Assembly: GCA_037975125.1 (NCBI GenBank)
Contig: CM075860.1
Span: 43,311,970-43,375,969, forward strand
Origin: Latrodectus hesperus
Taxonomy: Eukaryota; Arthropoda; Arachnida; Araneae; Theridiidae
Reading direction: 5' to 3'
DNA: 64,000 nt
In this document: piece by piece, positions 45,600 through 59,636 of the stretch
Numbering within the stretch: the first letter of the stretch is position 1
Layout of the letters: each line of letters opens with the position of its first letter
The notes under the pieces: model-generated
Databases searched by the model: none
Seen by the model: the letters and a program-made list of their open reading frames with translations, nothing else
What the model was told of the DNA's origin: nothing
Position numbers and translations under genes: made by a program

Positions 45600-46300
45600 A
45601 GAGGAATACTAAAAAGTTGCCTTAGGTGCCGATGAAGAGGTTGTTTTAAGGTGGTTCTTCAGACTCCAGCCTTGACCATGGGGCGGCATCTTTTTCAGTA
45701 ATGCACATGGAGAGAATCTCGTTCCCACAAAATATATGTTGGTAATACTGTCTCAAATTACGCATGTGAGTTAATTGCCATCTAAGAGAAGTAGTTCTTC
45801 CCTATTCTAAATTTACTGTGCTATCTCCACGACCCTATCCAGATTGTAAACTAAACATCTCCAAGAATGAAAATTCGTCACCTGCACCAAGTGCCAAAAT
45901 CATCAGGCTTCTCCTGAGCATCTTTTGGATTGCATGGGTCTCTCTAGGGAGGATCTCTTTAGCAATCCTCTTTTAGTCTTCGACTTCCTTACAGTCAACG
46001 AACTCGTGGATCTAATCTGACTCCGTCAGACATGGAGGATAAGCAACAACAACAACAACAGGAATGAAAATAGTTTAATATCCAGGGAATGAAAATATCT
46101 CCCAATAATCGAAAACATCGAAGTCGCGTTAACTGTCCTCACTGCAGAGACACTGAATTCTCTCCTGACCATATCTTTGACTGCACTGCCATATTGGTGA
46201 AGCACTTCAGGATCCGTCTCGATCCCTTGTACCAATTCCTGTATTCCTCAGAAGTTATAGATGTGGCCAGAGCTGTCTTGGATTCTTTTGGATCAATTTG
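45600..46300 (+). pseudogene. LINE C-terminal fragment with two CxxC...HxxxC tails
   Basis: Plus-strand reading finds CTKCQNHQASPEHLLDCMGL then FLTVNELVDLI-stop at about 45883-46020, and a second related tail, NRKHRSRVNCPHCRDTEFSP then DHIFDCTAILVKHF, at about 46100-46205, continuing LYSSEVIDVARAVLD. The Cys/His spacing matches the segment after RNase H in non-LTR retrotransposons. The two tails lie in tandem, so one insertion landed next to or inside another. There are multiple stops. Confidence 0.65.
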
Positions 46301-46570
46301 ATTACATTACACTCTTTACTGGATAAAACAACCACAACTCCTTGGTGATTCATAAGTTTTAGAGTTTACTATTTCCATCTTGAACTGACTAAACTAAAAA
46401 TTTCAATGTTAACAGGATTATATTTTCAATTCTTAGAGAAAAAATGACAAATTAATAAAACTTGCTCTGTATTTCAACTGTGTAACAGAACAACGCCCTC
46501 TAACAGTCATAAGCAACAGAATCAGATAAGCTCTAACCCTAGAGATTGGTGCTGCTCGATTATGAATGTC

Positions 46571-46574
<4 letters not shown>

Positions 46575-46603
<29 letters not shown>
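46575..46603. repeat. Poly-T tract (29 T)
   Basis: A run of 29 T. It may mark the tail of a minus-strand retroelement. Confidence 0.9.
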
Positions 46604-46608
<5 letters not shown>

Positions 46609-48899
46609 TCTAATGTTTTCGTTTTTCTTTTTGTGTGTGTTTTCTAACTGTGGTATAGATGTTGTTTGATAAAAATGAAAGCAAAGCTAGCCTTTTGGAT
46701 TATTCTTCATACCTATTTTAGCTAGTTTTAGTATTGCTACAGAAACTTCATTCTAATTTTGGAATTACTCTGAAATATTAAAAATCTGAAGCTGTATTTA
46801 TGCAGTTCTTTAATTATTAGTTGTATTGAAAATGATAAACATTGAAGAAAAGAGTAGTTTGTTTGATATTTTTAGCAGAAATTAGCAGCTTGTGTATAAG
46901 TGATTTTTTAAATATATTTCTAATGCAGATTGAGTTTCAATGTGTCAAAAAATACATTAATATAATTTATTTAAAAACTAAGGATTTATTAAAGGTTTGG
47001 TTAATGGTAGTTTTATTTCTTTACTAACATAACATAAACTATCCTATTTAATGCTTTTACATGAAAAATGTTAAAGTGTTTATTTTAAATGAACGAGCAC
47101 ATTAAATGAACTCTGGCTCTGCATATTACAGAGCTCATGAATATAATCTAGATCCATCATAATTAACATTTATACCAGCTTTTCACTCAATCAAAGTACA
47201 ATATTTAAAAAATATTTTCTTAGTGATCCATTTAACAATATTTTATTTGGGTATTAATTAGTAACCGCTTCCACACAGAATGTTGCTAAGTACCTTATGT
47301 ATTTGTAACTCCTTGCAAGGGAAAATCTATGGAAACTATAAGCCTTGATCAAATAATTGTATCTTGGCTACAATGATGGCATCATTTTTATTGCCGGGAC
47401 ATAGAAATAAAATAGTATATTTTAATCTTTATTGTGGTCCAATTCCCTTTATAAATCCTTATTGTATTATTTACTGATGCACTCTGTCTCTAACCTATTT
47501 GTAATATTTTAATAAAGTAATCAATTTGTTATGTTTTAAAAATGTAAGTCAAATAAATAAATTGATTGAATAGCGTAATACTAATTTCGTAACTAAATAG
47601 CAAATGAAATTATTACTTATTGATAAATGAGATTAAAAATCTATTCGTTAAACAAAATTATCCAAAACTAAAATAAATTATCAAGGATATAATTTTGCTA
47701 AGGTGCTCATAAAACCTGATATTATTTGCATTTTTCATCTTAATATTTATACTGCTCATGTATTATGTACGTAAATAAATTTAACCACTACAAAATTCTG
47801 AGTACCCCAGAAAATTGTCTTCTATTCTTAAAATTTTTATAATTTAATTTTTTAAAATAGTGCCCCTAAATTATAGCTCATAACTTAAAAAACATAAAAA
47901 TTTTAAATCTTATTTTATTGTGATTTTTTATACTTTTCGCAGTTAATTTTTATCAATAAAGTAGAGCGAAACTTACATGCCTTGATTTTTATATCTAAAC
48001 TATTTACATGGAAAGGAGCATTTACATGTTTGATCAAAGAGACAATGTTTTTTTTTTTTTAAATGATCTAATTGTATATAAAAAATGCTTAGGTTTGAAT
48101 ATCCTAATTTGCAAGTATTAATGGTTATATTTAAAAATGTTAATGATTGTGCAGAAAATATTGTATTTAATGGATCATAGCAGTAATTCTTTAAAATATT
48201 TTCCAGAATTTTATATTACAGTTTCAAAGTAAACAAAATCCATAACATTTGATAAAACATTATTTGCACTTGTATCACACACAGAACAAAAGCAATATTT
48301 TTACTACAGTTTATTAATTATTCTAATTTCCTTCTAGTTAATGAATTACTCTGAAGTAAGTTATGTATTCATGTAATTCTTTAATTATTAGTTAAATTTA
48401 AAATTATAATCATTGGAGAAAAGAATACATTTTCACTTGAAATTAGCAGCCTGTGTAAAAATGATTCTACTTTAAAATTATATTCAATTTTTCTGATGCA
48501 GCATGAGTGACAACAAGCTTAAAAATAAAAAATTTAAAAATTAAGGATTTATTAAAGGTATGATTAATGGTAATTTTATATTTCTTTACTAACATAACAT
48601 AAACTATCCTATTTAATGCTTCTACATGAAAAATGCTAAAGTGTTTATTTTTAAATGAATGAACACATAACATGAACTCTGGCTTTGCATATTACAGAGC
48701 TCATGAATATAATCTAGATCCATCACAATTAACATTTATATCAATTTTTCACTCAATCAAAGTAAAAAGCTTAAAAAAATTTCAAATTGATCTATTTAAC
48801 AACATTTATATTGGGCATTAATTAGTAACTGTTTCAAGAACGTTGCTAAGTACCTTATATTTGTAACTCCTTGGTGAATGTGACATAAATTTTAGTTTA

Positions 48900-51570
48900 T
48901 TTCCATCTTCTACCGTCTAAACTTTGAGTTGTTTTAGTATGACTTCTACTTAATAAACAATAATAAATCAGTAAAATTTATTTAGTATTCAAACTGTTAC
49001 TAATTTCAGTATTGCTTTAGAAGTTTAATTCTGATTTTTAAATTACTCGAAAATATTCAAAATAACTACCATATATTTTAAGTTTATTCGTACACTGTGT
49101 TTTTCTTCACCAATTTAAACGTATTTTTATACTATCTGTTTCTTTAAATTATTTTAAGGTTCTTTCAATTAATTTTTTTAACACACTTACATTTTTCAAG
49201 TTTCTTAAAAATTCACAATTTCACTTGTCTTTTAAATACCATTTGAGTATTCTGTATTATTTAGTATCTATGCTGTTAATGCAAAGAATGAAACGAATTT
49301 TAATTTAAAAAATCGTCTGAATTAATACTCACAGAATTAAAATAAAATATTTAGGTGTTGCTAATACCAAAATTTTTGAATAAAAAATATTAACCGAAAT
49401 TTTTTTCCCTTACTTTTTCATATACAATCTGAAGAAAATATTACGATATTTTCTATTTTATGATTAATACGATTGAAAAGCACAAACATAAATTGCCGTA
49501 TTTTACTCACTTTTAAATGTTATGTTGCTTAATAAAATAGAAATATTTTAAAAGCTTTTATTAGATGATTTATATATTAAAAAATCACAAAAATTAAAAG
49601 CTGTATTTTATTTACCTTTAAATGTTTGTTATTATAAATGCTTTTTTATTGTTAATGTTAAAATTATTCCACTATAAGGGGCACATTAATAAAGAATTAT
49701 TTGACTTTTAGCTTATAACTACGCAGGACTTAAAATGGGATTGCATTCAAAACATTTGGCTTAATAATAAATATTTTGATATGATAAATTATTTGCAAAT
49801 AATTAATTTTGTTTATTATTCTTATAAATAATGTTGGTAATGAATAATAAAACAATTTAATTTTGGCAAATAGTTTATTTATTACATAAGTCTGGAAAAC
49901 TTTATTCTGTAAAATTCATACATTACATAAAAGTAAAGATTTCATAAAAGCTTGAATTAATATCATCGATTTCCACATATTTTAATTACATTATTTTCAA
50001 GTGAATAATATTCATCTATGTATTTTCTAAGTTATATAAATAATAAATAATAAAAATAAAGTAAAATAAATATCAATTAAAGTTTTATAATAGTGTCTTA
50101 AGTTCAGAGTAATATCTTAGTATGTTTTAAAATTTGCAATTTTAAGATCCCTTACTAAAATTATTAATTTAGTATTCTTTATGATCTCTAGGTGGCAGCA
50201 CTACAAGTTTCACGATATATTTTGTTATTTTTTTTTAATCATGTTGATCAAATTTTGTCTAATGTATGTTCAAATTTATATTTGATTAGGAATTTGAAAA
50301 GATTCAAGTTCATACTTCAAAATCTTTTAAATGCTTATAAATATTGTAACTTAAATCTAAATTTATATGAGATAGTTCTATTTAATTATTAATAATATAA
50401 TACTAGTTTATATTTTTAAGTGTTTTAAATATTTATAAGCATTATATATAACTTAATAATTTTATTTAAATTTAATGATATATTTCATTCCATGTTTAAT
50501 ACTATATTTATTTATCATTCAATGTTTATGTTTCTTTACTTCAATGTGTGATGGTGCTTATAAATGTACGTTTTATTATTTTTTATATTTATTTTATTCT
50601 GTGCTTTTTCACAAATACTAGGGATATTTCATTAAAAATAATTAATAAAATTGTGAGAAACCTTCATTTAATATTAAAATTTTCTTGTAATTCAAAACCT
50701 ACATAAATAAAAATAAACCTAGAAATTAGTACTAAAAATATTACATAAATTTATTAAAATTATACCAAAATGTACAAATGCATCTATTTATTTTATTGAA
50801 TATGAACTTTAGGAAAGCAAAAATAAACAATAAAAATTTGGATTTTCGTGACAGAATTATTTTTAAATACATATTATTGATTCGTGAACAATAGTCTTCA
50901 GAATATTTTCATATCATACGAAGACTTATACGATTTCATTCTTAAATTTTAACAATTGTGTGTAAAAGCGATTTATTAACAAACGATTATTTTAAGCAAG
51001 AAAACATTGTTTAATTAGTTATCTAATTGTTATGTTCTCCTATTACAAATGGGGCGCCAACATTATGTGAAATAATATTCATATAATAGTCACTATAACT
51101 AATAGTTGCGTAACATAATGAAAGTCATGATTTTTAAAAATATCAAATTATGGTTTCAATAAAATGTAAAAATTGTTTTAAATTTAAATTTTGATACCTG
51201 TGTATCAATAAATTTTTGAATTAAGTGTTTAATGAAGGAAAAAATTATTAGAATGCCAATTTTAGATTTCAGTTCAGAATTCGTTAATTTGAGTTGAAAA
51301 TTTGAAGGTTTAACACACTATGGAACAAAATTAATTTTTCATTGAATAAATAAACGTGGAATTTAAAAAAAACTGTGTTAGAAATAAAAATCTAAAAAGG
51401 GGAATTTTAAATTAAGATTTACCGTACAAATAAACTCAGAGGGAAATTATTATTAGATATATAATTAAATATAAATATAATTAACCAGATTTGATACGAA
51501 AGAGCTATATACTTTGAGAAGTAGTTACACAATTATTACCACTAGTTATTCAAAAAGCCTAAGAAGAAAT
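48900..51570. other. AT-rich stretch, no genes recognised
   Basis: Beyond a CTCF-like motif near 50186-50201 there is no supported feature. Short open frames are low-complexity and without family resemblance. Confidence 0.5.
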
Positions 51571-51573
51571 GTC

Positions 51574-51675
<102 letters not shown>

Positions 51676-52159
51676 CAAATTATATTAAATTTATTTTAAA
51701 TACTTTGACGCTTTGTTAGATAATGTGTTGGAATAGTTGTTTTATTCGATTGGTGTTTTAAAACAATCTGATCTAAAGTTTCAAGAAATTTGTCAATGAC
51801 AAAGGTTATTATTGACACTTTAATAATCTGGAAGCGCGTCCTGATGTAAACAAACAAAGTAATTATATAGAGACTTAAGGCACTCATTGTTTTTCGCATA
51901 ATTAATATAGTAAATGAATCTGGAATGAAAATTTATATGAAGCTTTATTATACTTTATGATAATATGTGTTCATTTGAATAATAATATCTCCACTAATTG
52001 GAATTTAAATATTTAAAAAAGTGGATTATATTTTACTAGTAAATTTACACTTTAATTTTACTTTTAGAAAAATTGTAAGAAGCTGCATTAAATTTCCTAT
52101 TCAATATTAAAATGTGGTTAATATTTATCGCTAGATGGCACCACAAGCGTTTTGTCTAG

Positions 52160-52771
<612 letters not shown>

Positions 52772-53476
52772 TTTTCAAATATTACATCTTAAAAATCAGT
52801 TTATTCCAAAGAGTTATTAGTTAAGATATGTTATATATATTCAAAATAATTTAACTAGATTCTTATAACCAATGTCACTTGGAATTTTTAGAAATAATAT
52901 ATTTATGCAATTTTTGATGCAATATTTATTTATCCCATGTCATTTCCAGTATTAAAATTTCTGTTAATATTTTGTCGAATTTTTTTTTTTTGCTTTGTTT
53001 GTTTTGTAACTAAAGTTAGACCTCTACTGAAAGGCACAATATTGTTATTCTATTCTTCAAAATCTCTAGCAATTCTGTGCAAAGCCTGACTAAGACAGGG
53101 GTATATGGGGTAGTTGCCCAGGGTCCCCACATCAGTGGTGTGCTTCCAAAATTGAATAGAAAATTTATTTTACATTTCTTTTTTTAATGAACTTTTTGAA
53201 ACAAAATGTAAATGTTCAATATGATATCACTCATACTTATTTAAACTTAATTATTTGTGTGCGTGTAGACAATTCAGTCCTTTTTGGTATTGTGAAAAAT
53301 GCAATGTTACATTAAAAGAAGCAGTTAAAGTTCGAGAAATGCAGTTAAACCATGAAAAAATGCAGTTAAAGCATGTGTTATAAATGTATATATTGTAATT
53401 CTGTCCCATTTATTTGTTCTTTTACATACTCTTCTACATAAGCATAATTATATTACCGTTATATTTATGCTATGCC

Positions 53477-53640
53477 GACCGATTGGCTGAGTGGTTACCG
53501 TTCCTGACTCCTGAGCTGTGGGTTCCGGGTTCGAATCCCGGTTCGATCATGGATGTTATTTCCTTCTCTGTTCTCTCTGTCTTTCACTATCCTTTTTCTG
53601 TGATGTTGCATGAATGTGGCCCGCCCTATAAACAGGTTCG
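53477..53640 (+). mobile_element. SINE family 2 copy with full tRNA-like head
   Basis: The head at 53477-53548 folds as a tRNA. Box A TGGCTGAGTGG (53484-53494) and box B GGTTCGAATCC (53528-53538) are perfect and 33 bases apart. The T arm CCGGG/CCCGG is perfect, and five of seven acceptor pairs form. The anticodon stem pairs poorly, so it is a SINE head rather than a working tRNA. The body (CCTATAAACAGGTT) is shared with 45060-45361 and 54276-54580, but this copy is cut off at 53640, where the LINE fragment begins. Confidence 0.78.
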
Positions 53641-54580
53641 CCAATATGGCAGTGCAATAAAAGATATGGTCTAGAGAGAATTCAGTGTCTTTGCAGTGAG
53701 GACAGCTAATGTGACTTCGATGTTTTCGATTATTGGGAGATATTTTCATTCCCTGGATATTAAACTATTTTCATTCCTGGAGATGTTTAGTTTACAATCT
53801 GGATAGGGTCGTGGAGATAGCACAGTTAATTTAGAACAGGGAAGAACTACTTCTCTTAGATGGCAATTAACTCACATGCGTAATTTGAGACAGTTTTACC
53901 AACATATAATTTTTGGGAACGAGATTCTCTCCATGTGCACTACTGAAAAAGATGCCGCCCCCTGGTCAAGGCTGGAGTCTGAAGAACCATCTTAAAACAA
54001 CCTCTTCATTCGCACCTAAGGCAACATTTTAGAATTCCTCTTATCACAGAAATACATAAAATATGCAAAAAAATCTATAATTATTAAACTGTAATGGTAT
54101 TTATATAATAATATTTCTGTTCTTTGTGTGATACAAATGGAAACCCTGTTTTACCAAATGTAACTGATTTTATTTACTTAGAAAATGTAAAATATGATTT
54201 TAGGAAAATATAATTTTAAAGAGTTACTTTAGTTAGGATAAATTAAATACAATATTTTATATACAATTATATACTCACATTGGTTAGCGTTCCTGACTCC
54301 TGAGCTGTTGGTCCCGGGTTCGAATCCCGGCTTGGGCATGGATGTTTCTTTCATTCTCTGTGTTTCTTTATCCTCTCTTCTGTGTTGTGTGCATGTTGGG
54401 GTATTAATGTGACCCACCCTATAAACAGGTTTGTGGTGGTATTGCGCGGGTAATGCTACTCGCCTCCGTGACTTGGTTCACAGATGCCCGCTGGGTAACG
54501 ATAAATGAGTAGCAGTCTCTGGCCTTGTTGTGGCATAGGGTTCAACCCTCTTGTGCCCGCCATTGAAAAAAATATTTATG
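53641..54580 (+). repeat. Inverted copy of the LINE/SINE composite at 45.06-46.2 kb
   Basis: Read in reverse, this block matches 45060-46199 along its length: the CPHCKDTEFSLDHIFYC LINE tail (53695-53745), the intervening non-repeat block (54045-54275) and the SINE (54276-54580). It lacks 197 bases present in the other copy (45875-46071), which there are bounded by AATGAAAAT at both ends. It ends at the A-rich SINE tail; the sequence beyond differs. Confidence 0.8.
54276..54580 (+). mobile_element. SINE family 2, 5'-truncated copy in the inverted block
   Basis: It starts within the tRNA head (GGTTAGCGTTCCTGACTCC, box B GGTTCGAATCC intact) and ends with an A-rich tail near 54575. ATATACTCAC precedes it, as in the copy at 45 kb, but does not follow the tail, so this copy moved as part of the larger block and not by its own insertion. 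Confidence 0.8.
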
Positions 54581-55199
54581 TTATAGTCTGCTTATATCAT
54601 CTGTTATAATCAAGATAACTAGTTTGTATTTTTATAACCTAGGTTATAGGGAGTGTTTAGGATAACAGTCTTAGTGCAATACGTACCTCATATCATCTCC
54701 CATAATGGAAATTCTGTAAATATTTTGACGGTGATGTCATATCTCTGTCAAGTTTTTAATTTCAAACTTAGAGATCTATTGAAATTGAATTCTGTTTTCA
54801 AAACTCGTGACAACTCTGTCACAACCGGATGTATTACGTAGTGGAGCTATAACCCTGATAATCTAAGACACAGACCAGGAACTCCGTCACGTATGTCTAT
54901 GTGTACATCTTTGTGCCTGGTATGCATGCACAGATTCACAAGAATGTTAAGTGTGAATTATCAGGATCTAAAACTAGAATAAAGAAAATAAAATCCAAAG
55001 GACTATCCTAATGTTGATGGATAATTCATGGCAAAACTCTATTATATCTACTAGCAATCAATGAAATTTGAGATGTTAAAATAAAAATCAGAAATCAATA
55101 TCTGAATGAAAAATCTGTATAATGTAAACCATCCTCTTCTAGGCAGGCAAATGTTTATTGGAGTATTAGATAATTTGTTTGCATATTTATATATCTGCA

Positions 55200-55850
55200 C
55201 TAATTAGGGAATAATACAAGGTAAGCAAGAAAGTCCCCGTCATCTTGATCGAGCACCTTCTGCCAGCATGTCTCCAATTGTACAGTCCCCTTGTTGTAAA
55301 AACTCGAAGGTTTTGGACGCTAAGAAGTCCAAATGCTTGGCGCAAGTCTGCTTCATTAGTGAAGTATTTTCCACGAAGATGATTGTCCAGGGAATGGAAG
55401 AGGTAATAATCTGTTGGTGCAAGGTCAGGTGAATAAGGGGGTAGCACAAAGTCTCCCAACTAATTCGATGTATGACCACCCACGTGACATGTGGCCTCAT
55501 GTTATCGGTCAAAAACAGTACTCCCTTGAGATTTACCAATACTTGTTCTTTCTGTTGCAATGCCTGTTGCACACGTTTCAATTGCTGCGAGTCCGGAATC
55601 CGTTTGGCCCGTTGGTAACAGTTCCTAGTAAACCACTTGGCGATCAGTCTACCAAACATCATCTTCATCACAGAAGGACAAATCTCCCGACCTGAATTTG
55701 TGAAACCAGTGCCATGGCATATATTTATTCACAGCACTATCTCCAAATGCTTGACATGTTCTCCGACTTGATGCAGCAGTTGGAAAACCCACTTTGAAGT
55801 TATAAAGCAACCGAACGAGTTTCTTTGATACGTCTATTTCTCTTTGCTAC
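55200..55850 (-). pseudogene. mariner transposase, internally deleted and frameshifted
   Basis: Minus-strand pieces in several frames are an N-terminal HTH region (LLYNFKVGFPTAASS, CQAFGDSAVNKYMPWHWFHK, FRSGDLSFCDED), then after a gap QQLKRVQQALQQKEQVLVNL, KGVLFLTDNMRPHVTWVV with the second catalytic Asp, and PPYSPDLAPTDYYLFHSL with the third. The first catalytic Asp block is missing. No clear inverted repeats were found. Confidence 0.8.
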
Positions 55851-56399
55851 TGTACGAGTAGCGATTGATGAATGTGCGCGGTGGACCTGTTTTCATAACG
55901 GCTGATATTTTTATCCCCTTCTGATCGGTGTCTCAACCACGTCATGCACTCATTTGTATACTTATTCTTCCTTCATTCGATGGCAACGTGAAAATGGCAA
56001 GAATTTTCCGATTTACCATATATTTAAGTAAAAATTATGCCTTACTTGTAAGCAAGGTTTCAATCAAGATAAGAATACTGAAAAAAAAAACTTGACTCCT
56101 GAATCAAGATAAGAATGCTTAAAGAAGTATGATACTTGAATGAAAGGAATGTAATTTGTTATTGTTCGAATTGTAACTTGTTTTTCTAAAGCAGATGTTT
56201 CCTTTTAGTACAAATTTTGACCATCTGAGGTCTCCATAAAAAAAACAACTTTCATAATTATCGGAAGAAAAAATGTTTATAAAAGCTCTGCTATTTTTCA
56301 GGTCAGTATTGACAGAAATAAGTAAAAGTAATATCATTTCGTTCCAAATGGTGTTTTGAATTTCTTTACTTTCGCCAAAACTGCAGTTTCAACTTTCAC

Positions 56400-57010
56400 T
56401 TTGCTTATTACCACCACTTTGCCCTCTCCATCTTGAACAAGTAGCAGTCCTTATCAGTACCGAAAATCTCCCCTTTTATCGAAGAAGGGGGGAATGTACC
56501 GCTGTCAGAACTCCGCCCACTGAGCGGTTCGGACAGATGAATGAAAACTGAACTTTCCGATGGTTATCAGAAAATTAGACTTCCTTTTTGGCGGTGAAGG
56601 AGCACACTTTTACTCAAAAGGAAAAAAGTAAACGAAGGAATTGACGGACGAACTAACCAAAATATAAAGAAGTGGACGAGAATAATTCAAAGGAATCTCC
56701 TTTTTATGAAAGCTAATTCGTGCTTGTCAGTCCAGCTCCTTTTTAATATTTGAAGCAAAAAGGGCAATAATTCCCATCAAATAGAAATCGTAGTCAAAAA
56801 GGAGATGGTATCAAATGGAATTGACAACATGCTTTTCAGTTGCTTGGCCGATCAATGCGATTTTTTTTAATGGCGCAAATTTTATAGGCTGTAACTTTCT
56901 CCTGTTTTTGGCGGATTTCATCACCACATCTTGGCGCGCACGCGTCATGTCACCTAGGTTTTCTGACAAGAAAAGACGACAATCTACGTTTTCTAATCCC
57001 CCATTAGAAG
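56400..57010. other. GC- and CpG-richer segment of unknown nature
   Basis: Relative to its surroundings this stretch has a marked excess of CpG (for example ACCGCTGTCAGAACTCCGCC near 56500 and TTGGCGCGCACGCGTCATG near 56930). It has no TIRs and no recognised coding. It might be a promoter, possibly the distal CCT2 promoter, or an unrecognised mobile element. Confidence 0.3.
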
Positions 57011-57019
57011 AAATTTAAG

Positions 57020-58740
57020 ACATAATTTCTCCACATTGATCAGTAAATATGCTATTAGAATCAAGTGTGGAAAAATATTTCTTCAGAAAGATAAATGGAA
57101 TTTCATTAATTGTACAGCTTTTAATGAGGTAAAGTAATATAAAATACTGGCAATATTATCTTTTTTCATGATAATTATTGATAATGACTTTTTTCAGTAA
57201 AGAAAAGTCAATCATTTACCTGCTTTAAATATATTTGAATAAAATTTTTCTTTAACTTTGAATTATTGCATAAATTGCATAATTGCTGAAAATACACTTA
57301 GAAAGAATAAATTTATTTAATAGTTGTTAAAAGAAGAAATTGTAGTATATGTAGTTTAAAATATATCAATTGTTCAAATGTCTGAAATCATTTAAAAAAT
57401 TTTCCCTTTTACATCAAACTTTTGCTTTTAAACACAACTAAATTTAGAAAATAAAAGTATGAGCTTTCCAACAAAAGACATTCTATGAATATTAATGTCA
57501 AATAATTATATAGAATGTTCAAAAAAGTAAGCAATCATGAAAACTAATGATTTTTGAATAAAGAAAAGTTCAATGACTTAAATTCATCAAAATATGTTTC
57601 AATTAAAATTTCAGAATTATTCTTTTTTTGTGGTTGTAGCACATAAAATTGTATAATTTTTCTAACACTTTAAGAAGTCAATACGGTCAATGCAGAATAT
57701 AATCTTTAAAATATATGGTACTTTTGTATTATCCCGTCGACCGTATCTGCGAAAAATTGTATGTATTTTAATATAATTTGATATTCACCATACAAATTAC
57801 AAATTGAAATTTTATCCATTAAATTATTTATCTAAATTATTCTGCTTTTCTTTTACATTTTGAAAAAAATGTGTTAAAATTTTCAAAATTAGACATTTTT
57901 TTAATGCAAAAAATGTCAACGGATTGCACGTAAGTACTATATATATTTAAAGTGATCAGAAAAATTTACAGAATCATACATGTAATTTTGTTTTCAGTAT
58001 AAAAAATGATCAGTGATACCCATTGATAAAATACACATTTACATTTAAATTTTTTTAGTGCATAAATTGTGTATTTAATTAATGAATAATTGTATTATTG
58101 TGCTTGGTTATAACATTTTAAGAGGTCATTACATTTTGTGTTACAAGAAATATTTAGCGAGAAGTTATATAACAAAAGAAGAAGTTGCAACATATATTGC
58201 CTAAAATATATTTGTAGAACAATTTTCTAAAGTTTAACATAATATTCAGTAACATTCGTAGATAAAAATATGCTTGCGTTTCAATTTTAAAACAATTTCT
58301 GACTCTTACTTCAAAGGTTGCACACTTATTTATAGGTCCATGAGATTGCTATATTTTATTTCATAACTACGCTGTCATAAGGAGATTTCGTAACATATAC
58401 TGTTTAAATTATTTCTGTGTGATGTTGTGTACTCATATTGTGTTTGTACCACTTTAGAATTGAAAGAGTCATTATACGCACAATTCATTTCCCTACACAT
58501 TTAAATTCAAAATAAGCCAGCCTGGGTTAGTACACTTTATGTAGGTAAATATATGCATTATGGAAATCTTTACAACACAACAACAAATGACTCACCATCT
58601 GATGGATAGAAGAGAAATTAGAACAAGTTCTTACAAATACAATTTTGTTAATTAACATTTCGTTCATTAAAAAGTTCTGTTCTAATTATTTTTGAATAAA
58701 GAGACATGTATGTTATACTCGTTTTTCTATTAAAACGTCT
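57020..58740. other. AT-rich stretch, nothing recognised
   Basis: No coding or repeat signal was found apart from an isolated minus-strand ATG directly followed by GTGAGT near 58600. Confidence 0.5.
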
Positions 58741-58839
58741 TCTTGCGTCTTTTATCAAAAGTAGGTGTAAAATATGCGCATCAGTTCTCCATATCATCAC
58801 CACCAAATATCACACTTTATGCAAAGTTTGTAAAACCTA

Positions 58840-59325
58840 GTGGCCTAGGGGCGATCTTCAGGCTGAACAAGCTTGAGTCAGCCTTTCATCCCTTCAGCGG
58901 GTCGATAAAACTGAGTATCAAACATGCTGAGAACTAAACACTGAGGAGTGTTAGTTATGTTGTTGTTACGTAAGACACTTGGACAAGACAAGCTCTTTTT
59001 GCTGTTGGCTATGCGAACTAAAGTCACTAGAGTGTGCCTTTCGTTTAACCAGATCATCACGAAAGTGAATGTATGTCTTTACTCTAAGACTCCTCCAATA
59101 GATGGCACCACCAGACGATTCATTCCCTCAATTTTGGTATTGATCTGGAGGGGGGGGGATTTTCTCCAGACCATTACACCCATGGTAACTGATGATCGCA
59201 CTGGGGTTTCACGTTATGCTGACCACCAAGCTGGGACATTAGCTTGCTAACCCGAGGCCCTCTGCCATGAAAACAGATATGAGCACTATAGGCTTTGATC
59301 TTCATATGGGCTGCCATGTTATAAA
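58840..59325 (+). mobile_element. SINE family 1 copy split by an insertion or rearrangement
   Basis: The block 58860-58955 (CATCCCTTCAGCGGGTCGAT, AAACATGCTGAGAACTAAAC) and the block 59190-59325 (GGTTTCACGTTATGCTGACC, CCTCTGCCATGAAAACAG, CACTATAGGCTTTGAT) are the two halves of the family 1 body on the plus strand. They are separated by about 230 bases that include a G9 run near 59150. A box A-like TGGCCTAGGGG lies at the start. Confidence 0.65.
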
Positions 59326-59636
59326 CTTTAATTTGCTTATCTTTTGTATCAAAGTAAATCATCTAATAAAATTTTAGCTAAGAAAACAACGATATGAAAC
59401 TAGTTAAAAAATAATTAAGATAACTAATAGTGGATTATATTAATTTGGGACTCTTCATGACTTAAAAGTCGGACTGTGATTTTCGGAGTGGAAAGTGGTA
59501 GGTTGGCTTTTTTCAATGTACTTTCGGGTAGGTGTTTAGGAATTTTCAGGGTGTCCTGCTTTACGACATACGAATACAGCTCTCTGCCTATAAGTCATTC
59601 CCCAAACCGAATATGCATGCATACATACATATATAG

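Larger units (their letters stand above)
44284..48900. repeat. Diverged tandem duplication, first copy interrupted by retroelements
   Basis: Sequence at 44284-45050 reappears at 47360-48140 (for example GCATCATTTTTATTGC, CGTTAAACAAAATTATCCAA, GTTTGAATATCCT). The block at about 46950-47315 reappears at 48540-48875 (ACTAACATAACATAAACTAT, TTACAGAGCTCATGAATATA, GTTGCTAAGTACCTTAT). The first copy is longer because a SINE (45060-45361) and a LINE fragment (about 45600-46300) inserted into it. The copies differ by many substitutions and small indels, so the duplication is old. Confidence 0.75.

Noticed and set aside
53477..53548. Functional tRNA gene
   Set aside because: Promoter boxes are perfect, but the anticodon stem does not pair and SINE body sequence follows, so it is called a SINE head.
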